A stretch of DNA of 64,000 bases from Paracamarosporium sp. OC-R06-R3 (Eukaryota > Ascomycota > Dothideomycetes > Pleosporales > Didymosphaeriaceae), in assembly GCA_019828545.1 (NCBI GenBank), contig JACVRA010000305.1, positions 1 to 64,000 of the forward strand. Direction: 5' to 3'. The stretch's first letter is position 1; the number at the start of each line of letters is the position of its first letter. The notes beneath the pieces are model-generated. The model was not told where the DNA came from. It searched no databases and saw only the letters and a list, made by a program, of their open reading frames with translations. The position numbers and the translations under genes were made by a program. Positions 11,775-22,328 of this stretch are shown one piece after another.

Positions 11775-12651
11775 CTAGAACTTGGCTCCACTCGAATCCT
11801 TGACTCGTTGAGAAAGCTGGTTCATCTCTGCCGCCCTCTTCGTGGCCCCGCCAAGAAGCAACGGTCCATCGGTAGCCGCCATCACCCATCGTACACCCAT
11901 TGTGCAAAACTTCTCTACGATATAAAGTCGCGCATGAAGTCCACTGCAACCGACCCACTTTCCATGCTTGTTACGCGCTTCTATCGTCTAGCGGTACACC
12001 TCTATCAACCTAGGGTTCTCAAAATCTCCAGGGATACCCATCTCGGCCGTTATGTCGTTCGTGCCAATCAGCAATGAGTCAACACCGTCAAGTGCAGCTA
12101 GCTCCTCGACGATCTCCACAACTTCTAATGTTTCCACCATTGGTATCACTAGCGTGTTGGCGTTTACTACAGGATTCGACTTTTTAGCCGCGATACTCCT
12201 GAACTGGAAATGTGGCAATCCATTCATGCTCGACCGGTGACCTTGCGGCTGAAATTTTGCTGCAGCGACGACGTCCTTTGCGTCTTGGACAGAGCGGATG
12301 TGTGGTACGATGACGCCGAGGGCGCCGCCGTCAAGAACGCGTGAGATAAAGAATTGATCTTTGGAAGGAACGCGAACGATAGGCGCAATGCCCGCATATA
12401 GCGCTGCCATGCATAATTGACCTGCGTCTCATTTGTTAGATAATGAGGCGCCGATAGGGTATATAGCGCGCATCGGTAGTGTCCAAGTCGAAAGACGAGT
12501 GTTCCATATCAATGAGAATACCGTCAAAACCAGCCGTCTTAGCTATCATTGGCAGTTTGACGCTGCAAACCAATTTGACAGAACGTGTGTATGCGACCTC
12601 ATCTTTGAGGAGCTTCTCGCGCATAGAGTTGTAGAGTATAACTTCTGACAT
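11775..12651 (-). pseudogene. HpcH/HpaI-family aldolase, disrupted
   Basis: Class II pyruvate-type aldolase family (2-keto-3-deoxy-sugar-acid or HHED aldolase). Recognisable segments are FDGILIDMEHSSFDL, PIVRVPS, VLDGGALGVIVPHI, VIPMVET and DSLLIGTNDITAEMGIPG, followed by a C-terminal part with KHGKWVGCSGLHARL and a DGPLLLGG-like end. Two lesions are visible. An in-frame TAG at 11988-11990 separates the body from an otherwise perfectly in-frame C-terminus that runs to a stop near 11775. Second, the only intron (acceptor before 12410-12420, branch CTAAC present) has AT where the donor GT is expected after ACTACCG. Both can be single transitions. Either lesion would truncate the enzyme. A sequencing error is possible, but two independent ones are less likely. 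Confidence 0.72.
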
Positions 12652-13764
12652 GTTTCTTTACAGGTATGATTGTACACATTAACGGATCCGAATATGAGAG
12701 ATAAATAGCGAATTCAATCAATATAAAGAAGGTATTCTTGTACACGACGCGCGACGCGTTTCTTTATTAGCGAATCGCGACGACGATGACTATGGCCGAC
12801 TTCGTCTGCGCCTCAAATTCGCCATAGTGCTTGACTACTTTCCACCCGATACTGCCTTCCACAGGGGAACCATAATGGATTCGTTGCGAGTCACTGTTCG
12901 GTAAGTCACCGAGAGATGGATTTTGGCGTGACGTTGAAGCTAGTATGGACACGAGGCCGTCGGACGGGCTGCGACGGACATTGTCCGATGTGCCGCTTCA
13001 ACCCCGCTTGTGCGGAGCAAGACTTGACTTCGACCCATAAATGCTTCACGAATCAGCCCACTCTCAGTTTCTCGTACTAGCGAGTCATTCAGTCGCCCGC
13101 CCCCTAGGATCGTCTTAATATGGACGACGGAGCTCCTGACTGAGGACGTATAGGAACGATTCTTGGCGTGATAAAAGACTCTTGGGCAGAATGGGCCAAG
13201 AGATCAGTAAATTCATAACAATATGTATTGAAGACAGCGAAAACCGTGCAATTCACATCGCGTCGCAGCAGCTTTCGTGTCGCGGTGAGGCAGAGCGGAC
13301 AGGACGCAGTGGAAAAGTATGGGATTGAACTGAGGCTGTACTATCTAGGAGCTATCGAAGGTATAGGTACGCAAGAGTCAACAACGCTAGTCCTGGACAG
13401 CTAGAAAGTAAGTCGCAACCACGCCGCAGTAGGAGCAACTATCTTGCAGGGTAAGAGCCATAAACCGTGACATTTCGGGTGTCGGCTCAACACAGATTCC
13501 GTCTGACACGTTACTCAGGCTGCGCACGTGGCATGTAAGCTCACCGCTTACACCAGTTGTTATTCTTCATCTGTACCACATTACCGCATAGCCAATATTA
13601 CAGTGAGGGGAAACGGGATACTCGCACCCCGCTCTAGAGAGGAATTTATTCACTTGCACTGGCTTGCGAACACTGCATATCAATCAAAGGATCACGTACT
13701 TCTCATCATACTATACGGTACTGACGAATCAACCACATATCCCTATCTCTAGTTCAATACGACA
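12652..13764. other. Intergenic, no gene recognised
   Basis: About 1.1 kb with stops in all frames and only short unsupported open frames. The right end is the presumed promoter of the methyltransferase gene at 13765. No repeat family recognised. Confidence 0.5.
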
Positions 13765-14631
13765 ATGAACAACTCAGAAAGCAATAAATCGTTCAAGCCG
13801 AAACAGGTTCTCGCCCCCACGCCACAGCTCTACGATGAGCTGGTGGGAGACGGCATGGAGAACCTCGCAAGGGTCACTGTTGCAGAGCTGATGCCCATCG
13901 AAGCGGGATCTGTTCTTCTTGATCTCGGCTGCGGCACCGGTGCAGGAACTGCTGCCTTTGTAGACACGGTGGACAAAGATGTCGCGTCTCAGATTTCCAT
14001 CAAAGGCATCGATGTCAACGACAACGCTTTAGCTGTATACCAGCAGAAATCGAGTGAGAAGGGGTGGCCGGCTGAAGCTATCAAAGGCGATGCCAACAAG
14101 CTCGATGCAATTGCAGATTCTACCTTCACCCATTCAATCGCAACGGCAATGGTATTCGTGTTACCCGAGGATGCTGTCCCAACCATCAAGGAGATACACC
14201 GGACACTCAAGCCTGGATATTCCGCAGCGGTCAACTCGTGGGCGTATGTGCCCAATATGGAGCCCATTAGGATTGCCTCGCGAAAGACCCGACCCGCAGG
14301 CACTCCGGAGCTTAGGGGCGGAATGGATCAATGGGAGAATGCCGAATTCTTAAAATCCAAGATAGGAGAGGGTGGATTTACGAACGTCTCTTTAGTCCAG
14401 CGTGATGTCCATGTTACCACTACGACCAGCGTTGACCATTATGTAACAATGTTGTGGAGCTTTATCGGAGGCACGACTAAGGTCGGGTGGTTGGAATCAG
14501 ATGAGCATAAATGGGATGAAGCGATCAAAACCATCAAGACCGAACTGAGTAAGACAGATGGGTACGAAGAGCTTGATGGTGGAAGGTTGAAGCTGAAGTT
14601 TGTAGCTCATGTGGCCGTCGCGACCAAGTAG
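13765..14631 (+). CDS. Class I SAM-dependent methyltransferase
   Basis: Intronless gene for a 288-residue protein with a Rossmann-type methyltransferase fold. Motif I is clear (LLDLGCGTGAGTAAFVD), followed by an acidic strand-2 end (IKGIDVNDNALAVYQQ), a motif II-like GDANKLDAIADSTF and motif III-like HRTLKPGYSAAVNSW. It resembles the UbiE/methyltransferase-11 type enzymes common in fungal accessory regions. No targeting signal is seen. It is isolated, with spacers of more than 450 bp on both sides, so neighbourhood does not suggest a substrate. Confidence 0.85.
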   Translation: MNNSESNKSFKPKQVLAPTPQLYDELVGDGMENLARVTVAELMPIEAGSVLLDLGCGTGAGTAAFVDTVDKDVASQISIKGIDVNDNALAVYQQKSSEKGWPAEAIKGDANKLDAIADSTFTHSIATAMVFVLPEDAVPTIKEIHRTLKPGYSAAVNSWAYVPNMEPIRIASRKTRPAGTPELRGGMDQWENAEFLKSKIGEGGFTNVSLVQRDVHVTTTTSVDHYVTMLWSFIGGTTKVGWLESDEHKWDEAIKTIKTELSKTDGYEELDGGRLKLKFVAHVAVATK

Positions 14632-15109
14632 AGGCACGCCTTGCCAGAGGTGATGAAATTACAGTTGTATTACAAGAGCACCGGTTCTTTTATGGCGGTC
14701 ATGGTAGAACATATAGCCTTACTAACAACCCTGACTAATCCAATGAAAGTTATAGGCAACGATAAAAGTCTCGGTGTGACCTTGCCGTGCCGTAAACGCC
14801 GCAACCTAAAGTGCTCCACCTTCAGAGCAGACTGATAACTTGAAGGCATTGTAACAACCTTCCTTGCTATACCATATACACAGCATTAATTTTGTAGTGC
14901 ACCTGGAATCTTCTAGTTGCTACTGTGCCAATCATAACGGGTTTTCGAGCCGCGCTACAAAAAGTACTTCCTCAGAAACACGCCCTCCGAGGGAGTGAGT
15001 ATTACGCAAAGAGCAACGCAGCTTGCTTCAGTGTGTTGAGAGTGATATCAAACCCGCCGCGATAGCTCAGCCCACAAGTGTCGAAGAAGTGAGCGCTCTG
15101 ATTAAAAAG
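14632..15109. other. Intergenic 3' flanks of convergent genes
   Basis: Spacer between the convergent methyltransferase and HNH genes. No coding or structured feature supported. Confidence 0.5.
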
Positions 15110-16738
15110 CTACTCATCACCATCATCCGAGTTGTCAATGCTCAAGTCCGCAAAAGGGGAACTGACCCCTACGTCATCGCCCTCCTCATCCTCCTCATCC
15201 TCCTCATCCTCCTCTACATCGCTATCTTCGTCGCTTTTGTCACCTGAATTCTTTGCATGCAACTGCGCGAAACGGCTACTGATGTTATCGTTCGTTTGAC
15301 GGAATAAATCCGCAAATGCGCGACTCTCTATGATCCCAGTTCTCGGAGAGTCATCCTCTCCACGGTTCTGCACTCTATGGATCTCTTGCGGCGGGCTGAG
15401 ATTTACCGCCACACGTTCAGAGATCTCCTTGCATATTAGACTCTCTTCGGGGTCACCCATCAGGATGGGTCCTGGGGTGAGTGTTGCTTCGGGATCTTCA
15501 TCAAATCCAATTTGGCGCATTATACTATGCATGCTAGATCGTCTGACCCATTCACCAGGCGAGGCCCACATAACGCTGCCCAGGCATTCTGAATCCTTCT
15601 GCCAGCCCGGAACGAGGCATCTGCGTCGTCGTGCCATATTTATAGTGGCAAGGAACCACAGGTACCGATTCTTCGGGCGGTTATCATTCCTAAACTGAAG
15701 GATCCTCCCATCGAGCTTGGATGAATCGACTGGCCCGATCATGACCCGCTCACCTGACCCGTCCTCGCCCAGTATACTTCGGTCGAGGACTCGGACCTTG
15801 TATTGCGCGATGTCGTTTTTAATGTCCACCTTGTTGTTCGTTTCGGGATCGATGTCTTCGCTAGAAGCTGGAACGATAATTAATTGGCCAGCATCTAGTC
15901 TCTCTTCAAACTCGTTCTGTAGTAAGAGGCCGTTTGATGGGCACATTAAATGGCCATGGGTAGTCTCTGGCGGGCCGAACAGATAGTCGCAGAACACTTC
16001 CCCGATATTGTACGCGACCAGATGGGCAGCCCTGACTTGACTTCTTCCTAACCAGCTCCGAGAAATCGGGCACCAGAATGACTCTTTATCTCCGATTTTG
16101 CGTTTGCTTGCATAGCGGTTGATGATGTCAGTTCGGAATCTGTCCTGCGATTTTGGATCCCTTCCACCCTGACCCTTGAACCACGCCTTGTAACCAGCCG
16201 GGTGATTGTAGCGCGAGATCAACGCATCGACATATGCCATATCAGTGGCTGTGTCTCTGAGATACGTATCGAGGAATTCGCCCTTCATTCTGTTCTTGTG
16301 GGCTCGCAGGATTACGTTCTCCCTGGTCAAGTCCGAGATCTCCTCTTCGGTCTGAATAATTTTATCCTTGGCTTGCTTCGGTGGCAAATCTCCAGTGCGC
16401 ATGTTGTTCTGCCACTCTCGAATACAGAAGTTGAGGGCATTGATCTGAGCTACGTTGCGGCTCAGGCTGTCCGTGTACCACTCCATAAATTGCGACTCAA
16501 TCGCGTGGTCCCATTCATCCTGGGTCATGGTCGGCTCTCTCTTCAACCTTTTAGGGTTCGTCCATTTCACGTAGTGATGTTCGGTCTTCTTCTTCGCGTT
16601 CCCCAACAGCATGTTGAGCTCTTTTGTATCCGTCGACGGCATCTTGCTCTGAAGGTCGGTGGTCATTGGCGAAGTGAATTGTCTGACATTAGACACACTC
16701 GTGATTTGAGGATGGGAGGGGCTCTTTGACCTAGGCAT
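15110..16738 (-). CDS. HNH-type nuclease-domain protein with acidic tail
   Basis: Single-exon protein of 542 residues. A predicted coiled helical N-terminal half (residues about 40-170) precedes a region like the fungal HNH_2 domain: CPISRSWLGRSQVRAAHLVAY, then CPSNGLLLQNEFEERLDAGQLIIVP. Cys-x-x-Ser/AAH and the Asn-Gly-Leu-Leu segment are the usual zinc/HNH positions in this group. The C-terminus is strongly acidic (SDEDSDVEEDEEDEEDEEGDD), encoded by a short tandem repeat. Such proteins are widespread and expanded in Pezizomycotina, but their function is not established; active nuclease is not proven. No partner gene nearby suggests its role. Confidence 0.65.
   Translation of the reverse strand: MPRSKSPSHPQITSVSNVRQFTSPMTTDLQSKMPSTDTKELNMLLGNAKKKTEHHYVKWTNPKRLKREPTMTQDEWDHAIESQFMEWYTDSLSRNVAQINALNFCIREWQNNMRTGDLPPKQAKDKIIQTEEEISDLTRENVILRAHKNRMKGEFLDTYLRDTATDMAYVDALISRYNHPAGYKAWFKGQGGRDPKSQDRFRTDIINRYASKRKIGDKESFWCPISRSWLGRSQVRAAHLVAYNIGEVFCDYLFGPPETTHGHLMCPSNGLLLQNEFEERLDAGQLIIVPASSEDIDPETNNKVDIKNDIAQYKVRVLDRSILGEDGSGERVMIGPVDSSKLDGRILQFRNDNRPKNRYLWFLATINMARRRRCLVPGWQKDSECLGSVMWASPGEWVRRSSMHSIMRQIGFDEDPEATLTPGPILMGDPEESLICKEISERVAVNLSPPQEIHRVQNRGEDDSPRTGIIESRAFADLFRQTNDNISSRFAQLHAKNSGDKSDEDSDVEEDEEDEEDEEGDDVGVSSPFADLSIDNSDDGDE
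15179..15216. repeat. CCTCCTCAT-type coding microsatellite
   Basis: Tandem repeat of a 9-base unit (CTCCTCATC and close variants) on the plus strand. It lies inside the HNH-protein gene and encodes its Glu/Asp run on the minus strand. Such a repeat can vary in copy number in frame without breaking the gene. Confidence 0.8.
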
Positions 16739-17599
16739 TGTAAGGTTTTCGGGGAGATTTTGGCTGCAATAGCGTCGCTATGGTGTAGCTGGGGTCTATT
16801 CAGAGTATGGTGAGGGCGTAAGGGGGGCAGAATCTGAGGGTCTTGCGAATGTTGATGGAAGTTGAGACTGGGTTTCGAACTCTGGTTCATTTCATGTAAG
16901 GCAACGCAATAGCAAGTTGAGGGTAACCACGGGCAACCATGATAGGCAACCATGATACTGCTGGGCCTCCCAACTCAACACTAAAAAGCCCAGAAAACCC
17001 CTCTTGTATCCTCGCGCGCCGTCATGTCCGATGCGGCCATATTGTTAATGGGCTTGTGCTAGCAATGCGCCAAGCGCCCCATTCCTGTTTTGGTTAGCCT
17101 TAACACCAAACCCTTTTAAGACTAGCTTTGACCTGCCTTCCAAGACCGCCGAGTACGAGGGTTGCACGTACTCACCCTTTGCTTCCGTCCCAAGTTCGAC
17201 GGGCATAAAGCCCCAGCACAACCTTCTTTGACCGATAATAGAAGCCTTAATAATAGCTTCATGTGTGGCTGCAGTCTCCTCGAGGAATACGGGGTCCCTC
17301 GCATAACGCACAGATGTCGTGTTCCACGGTTCCTTCCAGTCTCCCGCCCATCTCAACATGTCCGACCTGGCTCAGCAATTCCAAGAAGCGATTGACAAGC
17401 AGAAGAAGGTTTATTTATAAGTACTTATACGGTATTTGTGGCTCTGATCGTGAGGTTTTGGCAGAGAGTATCTGCCTTTTCAGAATATCCTGGTAAATGT
17501 TTTCATGTATTGCTCGAAGGATAATCTCTTCTTAAGATGATTTGAATGACAGGACTTCAGATTTAACCCAGATTCATTTAACTGGCCTCGCACTGAAAC
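16739..17599. other. Intergenic with possible gene fragments
   Basis: The left part is the promoter of the HNH gene. A leftward open frame at 17045-17359 (104 codons) and a rightward start at 17359 (MSDLAQQFQEAIDKQKK, then stop or unclear splice) overlap at their 5' ends. Neither matches a family I recognise and neither has a convincing continuation. They may be decayed exons; I do not call them genes. Confidence 0.35.
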
Positions 17600-20500
17600 T
17601 TACGCATCAATAACCCCCCTACTTGAAGTCCCCTTGATTTCCCACATGCGCGCTAAAGTCACCGATTTGTTCGCTACAAGAGCAGTACCCGAGACCATCA
17701 TGACCGATATTGCAATCACTGCAACTTCTGGAAGCTCGTCTCTTGTCATAACCGCCGTATATTTTGAAACTGCCCTCACAAGGGCGAATATACTCTCTGT
17801 AATGCCACAACCGCTGATCATCTTGTCCTTCTCCTTGAATGTTACGCTTGGATCAAGCTCTGCAGCGTACACAGCGCTATAGAGACCGAAATTTGTGGCT
17901 GCGATGCAGCAGTCAATGGCCCGCATTATCTTGGCATTTTGCTTGCCTCCAAGACTGGTGAGTGCGAAGAGAAGCTGAGAGCCTGTGCCGGCAATGGTGA
18001 GATAGCCAGTCCAACGACGAATATTAGCGGCAGGAAGCAGGTTGCTTGCTGGCATCGCCGCCACAACACCGACAATTGTGACAAAAGATTTTAGGATTGT
18101 TACCAAAGCGCCGGATGAGAGGTAGTCTACCTTGGCAGGGACGTCGGCAATGTCAAGCTTAAGGGTGATCGTAATAAGATCCTTCACGTTAAGGAGGCTA
18201 CTAATGACAACAGTGATTGCGGAGCCATAGAGGGCAAAGTCTGTCTTGACCTGGTCCGATTGTTCGCCGTTGAAAAGGGTTTCCAAGAAGGTGCTACCGA
18301 GAGGGAGCTTTGGCGGCTTGCGACCTGTGATGATCATAATCGTGAGGCAGGTTGGCATACCTACAATCAAGGCGACAGCGTCGATCAGTGTCAAGGGGTT
18401 ACCTGATACCAGCCTCCAAACTCCTGAAATAACTGGAACATTGAGCCTGCAGACGGCAGTGTTAGTTCGAAGCGCTCTAAGGGAGCAAGGGCGCTGATAA
18501 ATCACTCACTCATAGTTCCCGACTTGCTTGCACATGTCAATTAGCTTGCGAAGAAGCTTCAGAAACTCCAGAACAAACGTCTTCAAGCAATCAATAAGCT
18601 TGAACAACAAATCCTGACCGAGATTTCGCCACAATTCTTCGTTGCTGATCGAGTTCTTGTTGTGGAAGATGGTGGAGAGGTTCTTCGAAAAGCTAGAAAT
18701 GGTATCCATAACGGCCGCTCCAATAGGACTAGTGACAGCTTCGAATGACTTATCCCGGGTGGTCCCGACAGTGTTGGTGCCCACGAGTTTCATTCCAGTT
18801 GCAGCGCCACCATTCTTCAAACGTTCCGTCATCCACTTTACTTTGTAGCTTCGGCTTGCATCCACCGCTGCGTTACCGCCGTAAGAACCACTATCGCTGC
18901 CAAGACCGATCTGATTTCCAGGTGTACCACGCTCAGCAACTTTCTTCTTGAGATCGTCGAAAAAGGTTTCCGCTGCAGTCTCTGCGCTCTTTATGCCAGA
19001 CGAACCATAGTCGAATGCTTCATTGAGTAGGCCAGCTATTGTCTGCTTGCACTCTTTAATATCATCCCAAGGCCAAAGGAGCCCGGCGAGGTCGTTCAAC
19101 GCGCTCCAGCCTAGCTTGATTTTGCCCCATACCCAGTCGATAGCTTCCGAGACCTTCTGAACCGAGTCCAGCACAAATCTTTTGATGTCACCTGCGAGAT
19201 CACAAACGAAATTCCAGACTTGACCGACCTTCTCCAAGAAAAAATTGCTGGCTTGGTTGTATTTTGCCTTCAACCAATGGAGCGCGTCCATGACGGAATC
19301 GGCTAGGGCCATAGAACTCGGGTTCACATCGGCCACAGTGACACCACTCTTGATTGTGCCGTCTTCGTTGAAGTCACCCATTGCCTTATTGAATTGCGAG
19401 AAGCACTTCGCAGCCAGCTTAAGATCACTAGAGGACGGCTTGTCTCCTTGAATGTTTGCAAAGAGTGATTTGCCTGTCTTCGTCTTCAGGCCCTCCAGAT
19501 CTGTGTTTTCGTTGATCCCTTTTAACACTGTCATAGCCTTCCGACTTGGATCTACCACAAAGCCTGCCGCCTTTTGTAGGGAAAGATCCTTGCCATCTGC
19601 TCCCTTGATCCCGGCCAAGATGACAGCAGGCGCAGAAAAACCAGTGGTCGCAACAATCAGACTCAGTTCAGCATCTCCGTCTAATGGTATCCACGAACCG
19701 AGCGACGACAATGTGTAGATTCTGCCGTTGACGAGAGCGCTGACAGTGGAAGAAGTCTTGACTAATACACTGCCATTCACAACTGGTGTTTTGTTAGAGT
19801 CGTACGCTGTCAAACTGATAGTATAGCTGGGGATATCAAGTACTGCGTCGGGTGCTTTAATATGGAAAGGCTCCGTTCGCCATAGTCCAGTATCCCTGGT
19901 CTGTTCTAGCAAACTAAGGTTTCCCTGATCATTGACCGTTATCAGAGTCTGTGAGATATTGGCAAGCGCTCCGCTAGCACTGGGTCTTGAGATAGTCACA
20001 CCAAAGTTGGCAGCACCGAAAGCCGGGATCAATGGATACGTGTTTCCGAGTGCGCTGATATCCTTGGTCGTTGTGGTGGTATAACCGAGATCGCCCTGTT
20101 GTCCAACCGACCAAACCGTTATCTTCTCGCCATCCTGGGCTACGACGAGCTTACGAGGAGCTGTGAAGATTGTGTGATTGTTGACAAGTGTAGCGTTGCC
20201 TTTGTTTGAGAGGCCGGTCTTCGCATCAAGGACATAGAGACCATCATTGGCTCCTATAACGACACCAGTGTCGCTATCATTCTGCATAAAGCTTTCGATA
20301 GATGTTGCTCCTGTAGGACAAGTCGGAGTGAATGTTCGATATTGCATACGGCCTGTTTCCTCGTCGGGTAGAGCAAATTCACCCATCAATATCCGCTTGC
20401 CTTGGATACTGCAAAGTACCCAGACACCCAACCCAAAATCGAGATGAGATGCTGCACATATGTCCAAGATTGTCTCCGGGGACTGAGGTAGGCGAAACTG

Positions 20501-21081
20501 TGGCAACACCTGAGTCGTGGTGCTGTCTACATATATGCGTGCAAGATCGGACGTACCATTCATCAGACTGATTTTCTTATGCGCAACAAGAATCATGGGA
20601 AAGGGAGAGTCAGGAGCGGGAGGTCCCACATAGAAAGTCTCGACTGTGTCCATCACTAGAGCCGGGTATTGTTCTGTGGTGATTTTGTCTAGCGTGAATG
20701 GCCTCACTACATGGACAGTGGACTGTTTGTCGTTCAAGCGGGTCGCGAATACGAGGAAAACTTTCAAGTCTGCATCTTGTTGCGCGTGAAAGGCTTGTAC
20801 AGTGGAACTGCCCATTCCGAAGGCTTTGCCTAGATCAATGATATTTCGGATTCCTTCTTTGGTGTTTTCCTAAGATTCGGTCAATTATCTCCTTAGCACA
20901 AGAGTTTCAGGCTGAGGCTTGCCATAATCAGATTGAATTTCGGCACGATATCATTGCTGAATCCGAGAACAGCTGGGCGTCGATTCCCAGGCTGGAGTAG
21001 AGTAACAAGAGATGAGTGTGCGGCGACGGGAACGGCGGCGACATGGTTGACCATGAGTTCCGAGTCGTGTTGAATGGAAGC
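17600..21081 (-). CDS. Large protein of unknown function
   Basis: Predicted product of about 1120 residues in three exons: 21081-20923, 20869-18510 and 18446-17600. The first intron (53 bp) would use a GC donor (GCAAGC...CTTAG); without it translation could start at 20815. The N-terminal about 400 residues have repeated short beta-strand-like segments (such as DGLYVLDAKTG and GEKITVWSVGQ), which suggests a beta-propeller, but no standard repeat consensus is present. The middle (about 560-720) is helical and Trp/Lys-rich; the C-terminal exon has several hydrophobic stretches that could be membrane or core helices. I do not recognise the family. It is divergent to the unknown gene at 22329. Confidence 0.55.
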
Positions 21082-22328
21082 CATTGTCAGAGAGGTCAAT
21101 AGTTGTTGTTTTGTAAGAGGACTAGAATGTTCACACGGACGACTTCGTTATATTCCTTGCAATAGGGAAGGAAATGGAGAGTCAAACGTGAGAGCACATA
21201 CGTAAGTTAGGAACGCATGATAATACATTCAGACCGGCTAATTTCGTGATCCTGACGACCTTGAGCTCTAAGACTGACCGAGCAATGATGTCGCAGCACC
21301 AAGGCAGCCCGCAAACATCCCCGGAGCTCTAATAACGCGACTATCTTCTTCCTTTTGGACCACATGATCTCGATTATAGGTAGTTCAACTGCGACATTGC
21401 CTGTCGCACTTTGATTCATGTGCCTATTCATCTATTCATGCTTGTTCAGGCGAGTAATAGAGTCGATTTAATTCCCAACAAACAGTGCGACTCCAGGTTC
21501 CAAGATATGAAGTAATCTGCGATAGGTAGATTCAATGCGCATTCGACAGAACGTGTTGGCGGTTGAGTGGTGATGACCGATGGTATACGTACGGTTGGTG
21601 CACACGCATCGACTAACGATCGCATTGCCAACAAAGATTCATGATTATCCATAGTGCAGCTGGGCTCACCAATATTTCCTGCATATAGTCTTCACGGCAT
21701 CCCCAAATTAGAAAGAGCGAAGGTCAGCGGACAGCTGGAGTGCCAGCTGATAATGTAGACTCAGCTTGGCAGCTGAAAAGACCTTTGGCCTCCTGCATTC
21801 TTCCAATCGACTTCAACCAGCCTTGCTGGAAGGCCCAATTGGAAGTCGGCATCTCCACGATTGTTCCCGCTGCAACGGTGCTCTCGTATCGCTATGTCCT
21901 AGCCAAATATTCAATGCACGTTTTACGCAGGATCGAGGTTTAATAAACAATAATGTGATCTTCGGCAGGAGCTGTCTCGGTATTTCCGGATCGAGCATGT
22001 GGATGTCTTGCACATCGTCTAATTGAGCCACGGTGATGATAGATATTCAACCGGTATCAATGAGACCACTGAGAATTCAGATGGGGTCATTGAAAGTCTA
22101 CGCTGGTGTCTTCGGTATTAGTACCATTGGCTGATGAATTTAAGCCTGATAAATTTGCTGCTCAGCAAGGATAAGGATAGTTTCTAGAAAAAGAGGTGCT
22201 TTGAAATCGGCATGTTGGGAGGGCTGCGCTGGTGCGTTGTACTATTTATCAAAGAGCTTTCATGTGTCTAAATCAGACGCATTCTAGCTTTCCATACACG
22301 CTCTTAAATCAAGAATCGCTTATTAGTC
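21082..22328. other. Divergent intergenic region
   Basis: About 1.2 kb between two divergently transcribed genes of unknown function. Only short unsupported open frames occur. Presumed to carry both promoters. Confidence 0.45.

Noticed and set aside
17045..17400. Opposed short open frames as genes
   Set aside because: No recognisable domains, overlapping 5' ends and no convincing continuation; left as unassigned sequence.
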